From assembly GCA_030674185.1 (NCBI GenBank), contig JAPXFY010000026.1, positions 58,737,465-58,801,464 of the forward strand: 64,000 bases of DNA, read 5' to 3'. How positions within the stretch are numbered: the stretch's first letter is position 1; each line of letters starts with the position of its first letter. The stretch is from Monoplex corrugatus (Eukaryota > Mollusca > Gastropoda > Littorinimorpha > Ranellidae). Both the position numbers and the translations under genes were made by a program. Positions 1 through 12,156 of this stretch are shown here, one piece after another. The notes under the pieces were generated by a model. The model saw nothing but the letters and a program-made list of their open reading frames with translations. It did no database searches and was not told the origin of the DNA.

Positions 1-160
1 GTGGTAGTGGTGGTGGCGGTGGTAGTAGTGGTGGTGGTGGTGTGGTGGTGGTGTGGTGGGGGTGGTGGTGATGGTGGTAGTGGTGGTGATGATAGTTGTG
101 GTTTAGATATGGTGGAGATTGTTTTAGTGTTGGTGGCGGTAGTGGTGGTGGAGAGTTGGT
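1..160. repeat. GTG/GGT-rich simple repeat
   Basis: Irregular run of gtg, ggt and gat triplets at the window edge, becoming less pure after about position 110. It is strongly G-biased on the plus strand and has no coding character. Confidence 0.85.
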
Positions 161-1457
161 GTGCTGCTTAACATCTGTTCATATTGATTTATGTTTTGTT
201 AAAGTTGTGAAGATAATAAATCTCTCAAGAAAGCAAAGGCAATAAATATCCAGCAGTAGGCTTACATCTCTGCTGTCACAAAAATCACGAGAGTTTGCAG
301 GAAAGTCATAAATCATCAGAAAAATGTGGGATGTCTTCCACTTTGATCTTTCTTGTAGTTATAAATGACAAATAGGCATAGCTCTGGGGCAGCCATTAAA
401 AGCAGAAAATATAAATTCTTCTTAAAAGTTAAAGAGAACATATCTGATTAAGACAGTAATCCTGATATTTATCACCATTCTATGCAGTAGAAAGCTCTCT
501 GAAGCCTGCACGGTTGATATTACAGTTATCGTTTGTAGTTAAAGTCGGTGTTGCGTTAGAAAATGTGATTTTTCAGACTGGAAGGTGACTGACTTTACAT
601 TGATTGACGATCACGCCTTAGCACGGTTTGAACAGACACACAGTAGCTCTGCAAGTCTGCGCCAGAACAATGCTAAGGCGTGAAATATCGATCAAGCCAG
701 CTCCAACTTTAAACCATCACAAGCAACAGAACTTATCACTGACTCACGTCTCCATCGTTTAACGTAGTTGGCACAGCATTCAAGCCAGTTACACGCAATT
801 CTGTGTGATTTATAATTATATTGTCATTGGTATAGAAATAATTTCTTCCCTTCTAGCAGTCAAGTTAACATTTTAAATTCAAACAGGTTTTCAGTCTGAA
901 AACGACCAGAATCACCATAACTGACATAAGTCGGTGCAAACGTCAGAATGAACACCATGGTTTGTGTTTCTAGAGAATAGATTAAAACGGTGTGTCACAT
1001 GCCTTCTGCTCAGTGTACGGAAAGAGTAGATCGCCTGTTGACTGAGCTCGTTGTAGATTTCTCTGTCCTTCAGTTCCCATTCAAACCAAAAGAACATGAT
1101 GATAGCGGGGTCTGAAGCACAAATGTGTTCAACAACAAAACAGCAGCAAGTTCAGTCATACAAGCATCAACGTATTTTCAAATGTATATACGTACAATGC
1201 CTCAGCAATGTACACTCTTTCCAGTCCTTGACAGGTAAATACACAACTTTTCTTCTGCTGTCTGTATCAGTATCAATTGTTTTGACAAAAATGACAGAGG
1301 ACCGGTGTTGGGAAATCACACAAAATAAACATGTATGTATTCTTGATAGGATGCGTGATGTAAAGATACAAGTAACTTTGCAGTCGTTTCCATGGTCTAA
1401 CAGTCGCTTTTGTATTTTTGACAGATTCTTGTGCGAAACAATTGATGACAGACATTT
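161..1457. other. Unassigned DNA, no supported gene
   Basis: AT-moderate sequence with only short overlapping open frames on both strands (133 codons or fewer) that show no recognisable domain or low-complexity pattern. I see no LINE motif, tRNA or splice-supported exon. The one local structure is the inverted repeat at 612-682, listed separately. Confidence 0.5.
612..682. repeat. Short inverted repeat (possible hairpin)
   Basis: CACGCCTTAGCA at 612-623 is the exact reverse complement of TGCTAAGGCGTG at 671-682, with a 47-base loop between. Outside the 12-bp perfect stem there is weaker pairing (gattgacgat against atcgatcaag). It could be a structured RNA, a small hairpin transposon end or coincidence; I infer no function. 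Confidence 0.45.
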
Positions 1458-1735
1458 AATTATTTATTTATTTCATTTGTCTATTCTTTTCTTTTAAAAT
1501 AAGATAGACAGATACACACGTTATCTATAGGCAACCAAGACTATTCCAATGATAGGCTGTTACAATACCAGTATGAAATATAGACCAGGTGAAACATAGG
1601 CTAGGTAGGCCCTCAGGACCTAGCTAGCTCACAGGCGTATATTCAGGCTTAAGGCTTGTGCCTTGGTCACCATCACATGGCACCTGTGACGTTAGTGCAT
1701 ATGAAATTCGTTCCGACCACAGAGACGTCATCTGG
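1458..1735 (+). repeat. Dispersed repeat R, copy 1
   Basis: This segment aligns almost end to end with 5219-5484. Shared blocks include gatacaataccagtatgaaa, ggccctcaggacctagc (with small changes), catggcacctgtgacgtta and a gacgtc-containing end. Both copies begin after attatttatttattt and stop at a gacgtc(a/g)tct junction where R2-type RT sequence begins. No protein is encoded. It may be the 3' end of another element or a small non-autonomous repeat. Confidence 0.65.
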
Positions 1736-2030
1736 ACGTAGAGTGGCTTGACCTGACAAATGCATATGGATCAGTCCCACACAAGATGATTCAACTGGCT
1801 CTGGAGACGATCATGTCCCAAAGAACATCCAAGAAATGCTGAAGAAGTACTTTCATGGATTCTCAATGCGGTTCTCCCCAAAAGACTAAACCACTGACTG
1901 GATTAATTTGGAAGTAGGCATAGCGATGGGCTGTGCAATTTCTCCAATATTGTTCGTGTTAGCAATGGAGAAATGGAGGTCATCTTGAAAGCAGAAGTAA
2001 AGACTTCAGACCCAACTGACCTTGGCATCA
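1736..2030 (+). mobile_element. R2-type LINE fragment, reverse transcriptase palm (5'-truncated)
   Basis: With frame changes this translates to EWLDLTNAYGSVPHKMIQLA followed by a GCAISPILFVLAME-like stretch. It matches the reverse transcriptase of the nearly complete element at 25,175-28,697 (WLDLANAYGSVPHDMIQLA, then GIAMGCAISPILFVLAME). Only RT motifs around A and B are present. The fragment begins abruptly at the end of repeat R and stops before the catalytic FMDD-like motif, where an I-like LINE takes over. It is a dead fragment. Confidence 0.75.
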
Positions 2031-2442
2031 GTACTGATAGATATTTAACCTTCACAAAACATGTGGAAACCATTACAAATGTAAAAAAGGCCTTTCAATC
2101 CTGAAAGCAATGGCAGCTAAAGGCATTGAACAACGTCATCTCTTTCAACTATACTAAGCTGTAATACTGAGTGTCATCGACATGGACTGGGCCTCACTAC
2201 GTTGCCACAGACAAACCTGCTAAAACTAGAAAGGATACAAAACGAAGCAATGACAGTGATCCTCAGAACCACAAAAGACACACCCATGGAAACTATGCGA
2301 TATCTGCTCGACCTTTCTTCACTACAGTCGATACACAAAATAGAACAAGTTAAGGCATATTTCAGGCACTGGAGAATCCAGAACACCCACTTCACCAGAT
2401 AGTCGGAACAGCAAAAGGCAAAAGACTCCAACGTAGAAAATC

Positions 2443-3078
2443 ATGGATAGGACAGACAGAAGACTACATTCAACATGTGTGTCAACTGACAGAACTCAAA
2501 GGGACAAACGAATGGGAAAAATATCCAAACCATTTCAAACACCTGTACAAAACTATCATACCTTTAAAAATCGAGGGAGACACTGTCGCAAATGGCCAGA
2601 AGGGAAAACAAACTCAGAAATTCAGCTACTCATGGAGCAACTAAGTTGCAATTCCAAAGATGTAAGCATATACACGGATGGCTCAGTCACCAGTAACAAA
2701 TCTGAATGGGATTTCACTGTCAAACAGAATGGAAACACAATACATGAAGAAAACGCTACATATGATATCACAACCTCCAGTCTAACAATGGAAACTGAGG
2801 CAGTAACACGTGCACTACAATGGTTAACCTCACTTGATGACGACATGAAAGAAAGCCAAGCCTTCATCCTGACTGACTCAATAAATCTACTTCAAAAAGT
2901 GCAAAATGGAGTATGGACCCCAGAATGGCACAAAGCAATGAACAGTATCAACCTAAAAAGTCTCACGTGCATCTACTGCCCTGGACACGCTGGTGTTAAA
3001 GGAAATAAATGGGCCAATAAACTTGTGGGCAATGCCACTACAACAAAATTCTCTTTCTGGGAAAGTCTGAGGTTTTAG
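2443..3078 (+). CDS. RNase H domain of I-like LINE (transposon remnant)
   Basis: Open frame of 211 codons inside the 2031-3740 element. RNase H would remove the RNA strand during retrotransposition. The catalytic Asp in YTDGS, Glu in METEA and Asp in LTDS are present, but the final Asp is replaced in the GNKWANK segment. The first ATG lies within the element, so this is a surviving part of a larger polyprotein and not an independent gene. Confidence 0.6.
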   Translation: MDRTDRRLHSTCVSTDRTQRDKRMGKISKPFQTPVQNYHTFKNRGRHCRKWPEGKTNSEIQLLMEQLSCNSKDVSIYTDGSVTSNKSEWDFTVKQNGNTIHEENATYDITTSSLTMETEAVTRALQWLTSLDDDMKESQAFILTDSINLLQKVQNGVWTPEWHKAMNSINLKSLTCIYCPGHAGVKGNKWANKLVGNATTTKFSFWESLRF

Positions 3079-3223
3079 ACGCTTTAAATCATACCTTCGC
3101 GAACAAAATGTGAGTCATCATACCATCGAACGTCTTACACAAAAAGGAATAGATAGAGGAAGTGGCCCGAAATCCACTAAAAAAGGCAAAACAAGAGCTA
3201 TCATTAATCAGACTGACATTGGT

Positions 3224-3608
3224 CATCATCATCATCAGGTGCCCTGCCACATGGCGTTGGCGACCATAGACTTCCGACCATCTCTATCTCTCGTTGCCCC
3301 TAGCATCTCCCCCACCCTCCTCATCCCCAACCACTCTGCAAGTCCGTCCAGCATTCTGTCCCTGGGTCTACCTGGTGCTCTCTTTCCCTCCAGCTTTCCC
3401 GTTGTGACTAGGTGCTCCAAATCCCCCTTCCTCATAAAATGGCCTATAAATGTTGCCTGTCTTTTTCCTAATCTTCCTTATGAGTGATCTACTTGTGTCT
3501 GCCTCCATCAAGACTGTCTCGTTTGTTTTCTTTGCTGTCCATGGAACTCTCAACATTCTTCTTAGAAACCACATCTTGGCTGCCTCAATCTTGCTCTGGC
3601 TTTGCTTG
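3224..3608 (-). mobile_element. RTE/BovB-like LINE 3' end, 5'-truncated insertion
   Basis: On the minus strand this encodes the C-terminal tail of the RTE family seen repeatedly here (ETVLMEADTSRSLIRKIRK, then DLEHLVTTGKLEGKRAPGRP). It ends in a short (ATG)n tail, read as catcatcatcatca at 3224-3237. It is flanked by the direct repeat ctgacattggt (3213-3223 and 3609-3619), a probable target-site duplication; its first bases are also microhomology with the element end. It interrupts the I-like LINE at 2031-3740. Confidence 0.85.
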
Positions 3609-3753
3609 CTGACATTGGTATTATCTGAAAAGTAACACCGCACAGACTCTTACGGCACGGGATGAAAAGTGTTTGGGCTTTTCCTGAAACAGAGGTAACA
3701 GAAAAGTGAAGAAACGGAAAATGCAACTGGAGAACAAGCAAGTTTGCCAAACA

Positions 3754-4479
<726 letters not shown>

Positions 4480-4975
4480 ACTTACTTACTTACTCACCTA
4501 CTGGCTTACTTACTAGCTTACTGGCTGGCTTACTTGCTTACTTACTCACTCACTTACTGGCTTACTTACTTACTTACTCACTTACTGGCTTACTTGCTTA
4601 CTTACTCACTCACTTACTGGCTTACTTGCTTACTTACTCACTTACTGGCTTACTTGCTTACTTACTCACTCACTTACTGGCTTACTTACTTACTCACTTA
4701 CTGGCTTACTTGCTTACTCACTCACTCACTTACTGGCTTACTTACTTACTTACTCACTCACTTACTGGCTTACTTACTTACTCACTCACTTACTGGCTTA
4801 CTTACTTACTCACTCACTTACTGGCTTACTTACTTACTCACTCACTTACTGGCTTACTTGCTTACTTACTCACTCACTTACTGGCTTACTTACTTACTGG
4901 CTTACTGGCTTACTTACTGGCTTACTTGCTTACTTACTCACTCACTTACTGGCTTACTTATTTACTTACTTATTT
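4480..4975. repeat. TTAC/CACT/GGCT composite tandem array
   Basis: Irregular higher-order array built from tetramers (ttac, tcac, tggc, ttgc), combining into blocks such as cttactcactcacttactgg. The period of four gives open frames of Leu-Thr-Tyr repeats, which are not genes. Confidence 0.93.
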
Positions 4976-5218
4976 TTTTTACCCACTCACTCACTCAATT
5001 ACTTACATACCTATCTATTTTGTCTTTTTTTCCTTGGAAGTGAACGACAGACTGTCAAACGTATGATTAAGAAAATAAAGAAATAAGAAAAATATTGTCT
5101 TCACCTAGTTGATAGGACAGCTGATCATTGTGCATTGAACAGGGGGGGGGGGGGGGGCTTTATGGTATGTGAAACGAGTTTATGCAGATTAGCTAGTTTG
5201 CGTTGTGATTCAGACCTT
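4976..5218. other. Repeat-like flank with poly-G tract
   Basis: A G homopolymer of about 16 lies at 5142-5157. The surrounding text (a ttttttcctgg-like stretch, then gacagactgt, then gtgaaacgagtttat) resembles 43,405-43,555, suggesting a second dispersed repeat family lying just downstream of tetranucleotide arrays in both places. Confidence 0.45.
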
Positions 5219-5484
5219 TAATTATTTATTTATTTACTTTATGTATATGTTCCTTTTTCTGAAGTTGAGATACACAGATACACATGTCATTTACAATTAA
5301 CCAAGATTATTCCAGTGATAAGCTGATACAATACCAGTATGAAACGTAGACTAGGTAAGACATAGTCTAGGTAGGGCCTCAGGACCTGGCCAGCTCATGG
5401 GTTTATGTGCCATGATCACCATACACATGGCACCTCTGACTTTAGTGCATATAGGATGCGTTCCGAGCGCGGAGACGTCGTCTA
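5219..5484 (+). repeat. Dispersed repeat R, copy 2
   Basis: Second copy of the repeat at 1458-1735, sharing order and spacing of all major blocks and the same gacgtc-containing right end. As in copy 1, R2-type LINE sequence starts directly after it, but at a different point of that element. Confidence 0.65.
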
Positions 5485-6640
5485 GAGAAACTGAAACTAA
5501 CCTCAGAAACGGACACCAAATGCCCACTCTAAAAGTCTTCACGAACGACACAACAGTGCTTTCCACGAAATGAAGAAGACACACGTGGGATCTCGAAGCA
5601 GTTAGACAAAGCTGTCGCCTCATCGAGGATGAATTTCAAACTGAAAAAGTCATGGAGTCTGTCAGTGAGGAAAGGTAAAGTAGACGAAACAGTAATGTTT
5701 ACTGCCGCCAATCAGTCCATACCAACATCATCAGCATCATCATCAGGTGCCCTGCCGCATGGCGTTGGCGACCATGGACTTCCATCCATCTCTATCTCTC
5801 GTTGCCCCTAGCATCTCCCCCACCCTCCTCATCCCCAGCCACTCTGCAAGTCCGTCCAGCATTCTCTCCCCGGGTCTACCTGGTGCTCTCTTTCCCTCCA
5901 GCTTTCCCGTTGTGACTAGGTGCTCCAAATCCCCCTTCCTCATAAAATGGCCTATAGATGTTGCCTGTCTTTTCCTAATCTTCCTTATGAGTGATCTTCT
6001 AAGGAAGAGTGAGTCCATACCAACAGCGACAGGAAAACCACTGAAAAGCCTCTTAAGGCGGTGTATCGACTCCTGATAGACACACAGAGGGGTAAGGAAA
6101 CACAGCAAATGAAACAACAACCTTCTACACGATAGGAGGCAGCAAAGTGTGGCCTGAAAAAGATGTGACACCTAGAGCATGGAAGCGGGGTCTGCTGGGT
6201 GAAGTGGAGACTGGGAGTGCACAGCAGATCTTCTACAATGGAAATATAAAAACAAACAAACAACAACAAACAAACACCCAGAATTCATCAGAAAGAGTGG
6301 TATAAGACAGTTCTCCACTCCCATTCATCCAGACAAGTGACTCTGATCAAGCTCGCTGTACCGTATGAAAGTAGGATGGAGGATGCCCATATCTACAAGA
6401 CTGAAAAGTATGCCAGTGTGGCCAGCAACTTGAGGACATCTGGTTTTAATGCCGAAGTCCTCGCCATAGAGGTTGGAGCAAGGGGGTTGACTGGCACACC
6501 AGCCTATGACCTCATGAAATAGCGCTCGATCTCTGGGAGAGAAAGAGACCCGGGGCCCTAAAGGCAGTGACAGAGCTCTAGCTAGATATGGACGAGATGG
6601 AACAAAAGTGAACTCTGTAAGACTAGAAATTCCCTATCCA
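5485..6640 (+). mobile_element. R2-type LINE fragment with internal deletion (RT end plus restriction-like endonuclease)
   Basis: Degenerate copy of the 25,175-28,697 family. RT motif C region reads MPTLKVFTNDTTVLS (intact relative: MPPLKAFMDDTTVLS). After the RTE insertion at 5728-6011 the host reading resumes with ESIPTATGKPLKSL (relative: QAIPTVTEEPVKSL). It then jumps by internal deletion to FYIGGSKVWPE, the start of the endonuclease part, and ends with VPYESRMEDAHIYKTEKYAS and a GARGLTGTPAYDLMK stretch at 6349-6522. The endonuclease RPD motif is lost and ELT is changed to KLA, so this copy is inactive. Confidence 0.8.
5728..6011 (-). mobile_element. RTE/BovB-like LINE 3' end, insertion with 14-bp target-site duplication
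   Basis: A 284-bp 3' fragment of the RTE family on the minus strand, with (ATG)n tail at 5728-5745. It encodes the DLEHLVTTGKLEGKRAPGRP region. It is bounded by perfect direct repeats agtccataccaaca at 5714-5727 and 6012-6025, a target-site duplication that closes the host R2-type reading frame when one copy is removed. The 5' truncation is typical of incomplete target-primed reverse transcription. Confidence 0.92.
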
Positions 6641-6775
6641 TTGCTGGCGACCAAAAGCTAAGTGGTTAAGACACCCGTCACAAGGCTGACTGTGTCTTGA
6701 GACACCTGATTACCTTGGATGTGCAGGTTTGAGTTCAGGTGGAGGGCAACTTTATAAAATAAATAAATAAAGGCG
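6641..6775 (+). repeat. tRNA-like (SINE-type) segment, copy 1
   Basis: An A-box-like stretch agctaagtggttaaga at 6656-6671 and a B-box-like aggtttgagttcagg near 6724-6738 are spaced as in a Ser/Leu-type tRNA. An A-rich stretch (ataaataaataaa) follows. A clearly related segment lies at 13,600-13,730, in the same position behind an R2-type endonuclease fragment. I interpret it as a tRNA-derived SINE head or a tRNA-like 3' region of a composite element, not a functional tRNA. Confidence 0.6.
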
Positions 6776-6897
6776 CCAGCAGAAGGGTTTCTAGGAGTCA
6801 TAACCTGGATGTGGCCTGGTCTCCTTACAGGGTCAGGAGTTGAGGGTCAAAACACTTCCTTGACGGGAGTTTCTCCTCTCAGGACCTGCTCTGTACG

Positions 6898-6928
<31 letters not shown>

Positions 6929-6930
6929 AT
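6776..6930 (+). repeat. Composite-element tail shared with 13,740-13,794 and 18,818-18,890
   Basis: The blocks aggagtcataacctggatg and tggcctggtc recur at 13,757-13,786. The block aacacttccttgacgggag with tttctcctct recurs at 18,836-18,865, on the far side of the large RTE insertion. A (GTGC)n tract at 6895-6930 ends this copy. Confidence 0.7.
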
Positions 6931-7197
6931 GAAGATTGAAAGCTGTCGTACGATGGTCGCTACCTCAGATGTCCTTCTCTCTCTCAGTTCCGTCTGACCA
7001 CAGTCGAGTTCGTTTTTCTTCTTTAAATAATGGCGATGCCTGCACCTACAGCGTGTCTAAGACAAATGTCAGAGCAAGAGTTACAGGCCTTTGTAGCTGA
7101 ACATGACCAGGTATATAACATGTGACTCCTGAACATCACGAAACACCTGGAAATACAGGTGATACCAGTGACACCAAACGTAGGTAAGGGATTCTTA

Positions 7198-10100
7198 CCT
7201 GACATGTTCGTACAAACAGCTTATCTAACATGTCCATACTAACTAACAACTTATCTGCCATGTTGATACTAACAGCTTATCTGCCATGTTCATACTAACT
7301 AACAACTTATCTGCCATGTTGATACAAACAACTTATCTGCCATGTTAATACTAACAGCTTATCTGCCATGTTGATACTAACAGCTTATCTGCCATGTTGA
7401 TACTAACAGCTTATCTGCCATGTTGATACTAACAGCTTATCTGCCATGTTCATACTAACAGCTTATCTGTCATGTTGATACTAACAGCTAATCTGTCATG
7501 TTGATACAAACAGCTTATCTGTCATATTGATACTAACAGCTTATCTGCCATGTTCATACTAACAGCTTATCTGTCATGTTCATACTAACAGCTTATCTGC
7601 CATATTCATACTAACAGCTTATCTGCCATGTTGATACTAACAGCTTATCTGCCACGTTGATACTAACAGCTTATCTGCCATGTTGATACTAACAGCTTAT
7701 CTGTCATGTTGATACTAACAGCTTATCTGCCATGTTGATACTAACAGCTTATCTGTCATGTTGATACTAACAGCTTATCTGCCCTGTTCATACTAACAGC
7801 TTATCTGTCATGTTGATACTAACAGCTTATCTGCCATATTCATATTAACAGCTTATCTGTCATGTTGATACTAACAGCTTATCTGCCATATTCATACTAA
7901 CAGCTTATCAGCCATGTTGATACTAACAGCTTATCTGCCATATTCATACTAACAGCTTATCTGCCATGTTCGTACTAACAGGTTATGTGCCATGTTGATA
8001 CTAACAGCTTATCTGTCATGTTCATACTAACAGCTTATCTGCCATGTTCATACTAACAGCTTATCTGCCATGTTCATACTAACAGCTTATCGGCCATTTC
8101 ATACTAACAGCTTATCTGTCATGTTCATACTAACAGCTTATCTGCCATGTTCATACTAACAGCTTATCTGCCAGGTTCATAATAACAGCTTATCTGTCAT
8201 GTTCATATTAACAGTTTATCTGCCATGTTGATACTAATAGCTTATCTGCCATGTTCATACTAACTAACAGCTTATCTGCCATGTTCATACTACTAACAGC
8301 TTATCTGTCATGTTCATACTAACAGCTTATCTGCCATGTTCATACTAACAGCTTATCTGCCATGTTCATACTAACTAAAAGCTTATCTGCCATGTTCATA
8401 CTAACAGCTTATCTGCCATGTTCATACTAACAGCTTATCTGCCATGTTCATACTAACAGCTTATCTCCCATGTTCTTTACTAACTAACAGTTCCATTTAC
8501 TAACACTTATCTCATGTTACTGCTTACTCCATTGCTATAACATTATCTCATGTTCTATACGTTTCTTTCTACTAAAGTATTCATTTCATACTAACTTTTC
8601 AGTTCATATAACCTTATCTGCTGTTCATATACTTCTTCAGTTCATACTAACACTTATCTCATGTCTACTAACATTATCTCTTCATACTAACAGTTATCTG
8701 CATGTTCATACTAACAGCTTATCTCCATTTCTACTAACAGCTTATCTGCATGTTCATACTAACTTATCTGCATGTTATACTAACAGTTATCTCATTTACT
8801 AACAGTTATTTCATACTACAGTTATCTCATTTCATATACATTATTCATGTTCATATAACATTATCGCATGTTCTACTAAAGCTTATCTCATGTTATATAA
8901 CAGTTATCTCAGTTATATAACTTATCTGCATTTCAACAACAGTTTCTCATGTTATTATAACAGCTTATCTGCATGTTATACTAAAGCTTATTCATGTTCA
9001 TTCTCATATAAAGTTATTCATGTATATAAAGCTTATCTGCCATGTTCTACTAACATTTCTGAGTTCAACAAAGCTTTTGCATGTTCTAACGTTATCTGCA
9101 TTTATACAACAGCTTATCTCCATGTTATAAAGCTTTCTGCCATGTTATCTAAACTTATCTCATGTTATACTAACAGCTTATCTATTTCATACTAACGCTT
9201 ATCTGCTGTCATACTAACAGCTTATGCATGTTCATACTAACACTTATCTGCAGTTCATACTAAGTTATTCCAGTTAACTAACTATGCATTTTCTAACTTA
9301 TCTGCATGTTATAACAGTCTTATTCATTCATATAAGCTTATCTGCATGTTATATAACGCTTATCTGCAGTAACTAACTAATCTAAACGCTTATCTGCCAT
9401 GTCATACTAACTTATCTCCATGTCATACTAACAGCTTATCTCATGTTATACTAAAGTTATCTCATGTTCATACTAAGCTTATCTGCATGTTCATTACTAA
9501 CGTTAACTGCTGTCATACTAACAGATTCATTAACACTTATCATTCATACTAAGCTTATGCTTCACACGTTTTTGCTGTTCATACTAAATTATCTGCATTC
9601 ATATAAGTTATCTGCATTTCATATAACTTATGCCATGTTACAACATTATCAGTTCATACTAACAGCTTATCTGCATGTTATATACACTTATCTGATGTTA
9701 CTAAAGCTTTTCATGTCTCTAAATATTCAGTTCATACTAACAGCTTATCTCATGTTTAACATATCTCATGTTACTAACAGCTTATCTGCATGTCATAAAC
9801 TTATCTCATGTATATACGTTTTCATTATACTAAAGTTATCTCATTCAACTAACAGTTATCTGCATTTCATACATTATCTCTGTTATCTAAGTTATCTGCA
9901 TTATACTAACTATGTATCGTCCATGTCTTATACTACATTTATCTGTCATGTTCATTAACACTTATCTGTCATGTTCATACTAACTTATTGCATGTTCATA
10001 CTAAACTTATCTGCCATGTTCATACTAACATTATCTGTTGTCATACAACTATTATCTGTCATGTTCATACTAACAGCTTATCTGCATTTCATAACTAACA

Positions 10101-11428
10101 GCTTATCTGCCATGTTCATACTAACAACTTATCTGCCATGTTCATAACTAACAGCTTTCTGCCATGTTATTCTAACTTATCTGCATGTTCATCTAAACCT
10201 TATCTATATAAAGTTATCTATGTTATCTAACATGCTTATACTACAGTTATCTCAGCTTCTCATTTAAACAGCTTATCTCCATGTTATACTAACTAAACTT
10301 ATCTTGTTCATACTAACACTTATCTGCCAGTTCATTATCCATTGTTATCTACTTATCTGAACAGTTATTCACTTATCTACAGTTATATACATTCTGCATT
10401 CATCTAACAGCTTATCTGCCATGTTATACAAGCTAACAGTTATCTAGCATGTTCATTGTAACAAGCTTATCTGTCATGTTCATACTAACAGCTTATCTGT
10501 CATGTTCATACTAACAACTTATCTACCATGTTCATAATAACAGCTTATCTGTCATGTTCATACTAGGTAACAGCTTATCTGCCATGTTCATACTAACAGC
10601 TTATCTGCCATGTTCATACTAACAGTTTATCTGTCCTTTCATACTAACAGTTTATCTGCCATGTTCATACTAACAGTTTATCTGTCATTTTCATACTAAC
10701 AGTTTATCTGTCATGTTCATACTAACAGTTTATCTGTCATGTTCATACTAACTAACAGCTTATCTGTCATGTTCATACTAACAGTTTATCTGTCATGTTC
10801 ATACTAACGCTTATCTGTCATGTACATACTAACAGCTTATCTGTTATGTTCATACTAGCTAACAGCTTATCTGTCATGTTCATACTAACAGCTTATCTGT
10901 CATGTTCATACTAACAGCTTATCTGCCATGTTCATACTAAGAGCTTATATGTCATGTTCATACTAACTAACAGCTTATCTGCCATGTTCATACTAACTAA
11001 CAGCTTATCTGCCATGTTCATACTAACAGCTTATCTGCCATGTTCATACTAACAGATTATCTGCCATGTTCATACTAAGAGCTTATCTGCCATGTTCATA
11101 CTAAAGCTTATCTGTCATGTTCATACTAACAGCTTATCTGGCATGTTCATACTAACAGCTCATCTGTCATGTTCATACTAACAGCTTATCTGCCATGTTG
11201 ATACTAACTAACAGCTTATCTGCCATGTTCATACTAACACCTTATCTGTCATGTTCATTCTAACAGCTTATCTGCCATGTACATATAAAAACCTTATCTG
11301 TCATGTTCATTCTAACATCTTATCTGCCATGTTCATATTAACAGCTTTTCTGCCATGTTCATACTAACACCTTATCTGTCATGTTCATTCTAACAGCTTA
11401 TCTGCCATGTTCATACTAACGAACAGCT
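7198..11428. repeat. 26-bp satellite array
   Basis: About 4.2 kb of a 26-bp unit (ttcatactaacagcttatct plus gccatg), with gca/gtca and ttca/ttga variants. Some junctions have a duplicated ctaa, giving 30-bp units. Outer parts (7200-8480 and 10,440-11,428) are regular. The core (about 8490-10,440) has a missing base in nearly every unit. No gene is present. Confidence 0.97.
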
Positions 11429-11514
11429 TGCATGCATACCATGCAGCACAATATCCCTGACCCAGTAACATATCATACATGAACCAGAAAATAAAACGAA
11501 AAAGAATCAGAGCG

Positions 11515-11800
11515 CGTATCTAATACAACCAAAGAAGACTTGAAGGAGAGAAAAGTAGTTTGTTGACGGACTGAGAGAGGAAGTGTGTTCCAGGAGAGTG
11601 GACCGGAAACAGAGAAGGCTCGTGGACCATAGGTATTGAGCTTAGTGTGTACAAAGCGAAAAGTGAGAGGATCGGAGGTAGAGCGGAGGGTACGTGAGGG
11701 AACATAGATCTCAAGTAGAATCTTACAGAGGAGATTAAACTATATGGCGAACATGTGACTGTGGCAGTCAAACCCCATTTGTACTGAGTGCAAATGAAGG
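11515..11800 (-). mobile_element. CR1/L2-like LINE 3'-end fragment
   Basis: The minus-strand reading contains YTLSSIPMVHEPSLFPVHSP, which matches a reading frame of the plus-strand element at 41,002-41,100 (MVHEPSLFLVHSPGTNFLSQ). The correct protein frame corresponds to the YGPRAFSVSGPLSWNKLPLS region near the C-terminus of CR1/L2-type reverse transcriptases. Only the last few hundred bases are present. Confidence 0.7.
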
Positions 11801-12156
11801 AGTAAAATCATCCACGAAGTTACGTTGCATGAATTAGACAACGTAGCAGGACTATTGGATCCTAGGAAAGAGATTGTCAGCACAATCCAGGGTTATTCTT
11901 GACAAAGATAAAATCAGGACAAAATCTAAAATATATTGTCAAGAAACCCAGATATGGAAGAAGAAAGACTTCTTTTTCTGACACCAGAGCTGTAATAAAA
12001 ACAAAATAGAGGGCTTCTTAAAATTATCATAAAATCAAATGAATTCCAAGAAGATGCAAGATACTGGAAATTTGACGCATCATTATCAACTTATCAACAT
12101 TTCATTGCACAAAATTTAACAGTGATAGCTAAACATTTTCAAGAATATGAAAAAGT
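11801..12156. other. Unassigned AT-rich DNA
   Basis: No motif, repeat or open frame that I can support; possibly eroded transposon sequence. Confidence 0.4.

Larger units (their letters stand above)
2031..3740 (+). mobile_element. I-like LINE 3' portion with RNase H domain, degenerate
   Basis: The 3' portion of a non-LTR retrotransposon of the RNase H-bearing (I/Nimb-like) type. A broken post-RT segment (DRYLTFTKHVETIT, then LLKLERIQNEAMTVILRTT) leads into an open frame at 2443-3078. That frame carries an RNase H fold: YTDGSVTSNKSEW, then METEAVTRAL, then LTDSINLLQKV, then CPGHAGVKGNKWANKL. The first three acidic positions of the D-E-D-D active site are visible. The last, normally in GNxxAD, reads GNKWAN, so activity is unlikely. 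The reading resumes after an RTE insertion at 3224-3608 (NQTDIG before it, IISEK and GMKSVWAFPE after it). Confidence 0.8.

Noticed and set aside
1096..1497. 133-codon plus-strand frame in the left unassigned region
   Set aside because: No recognisable domain, an overlapping antisense frame of similar openness and a low-complexity end; not enough to call a gene.
3110..3487. Plus-strand frames across RTE 3' ends (Pro/Ser/Leu-rich, for example near 3,250, 5,750, 17,800, 32,450 and 51,390)
   Set aside because: They are antisense shadows of the minus-strand RTE C-terminal frame (and the reverse for RTE-B).
6641..6760. Functional tRNA gene
   Set aside because: A and B boxes are recognisable, but the acceptor and anticodon stems do not form a clean cloverleaf by eye and the segment recurs with the same transposon flanks.
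7198..11428. CRISPR-like regular repeats
   Set aside because: Units are contiguous with no unique spacers, there are no cas genes and the context is eukaryotic; the same applies to all other arrays here.
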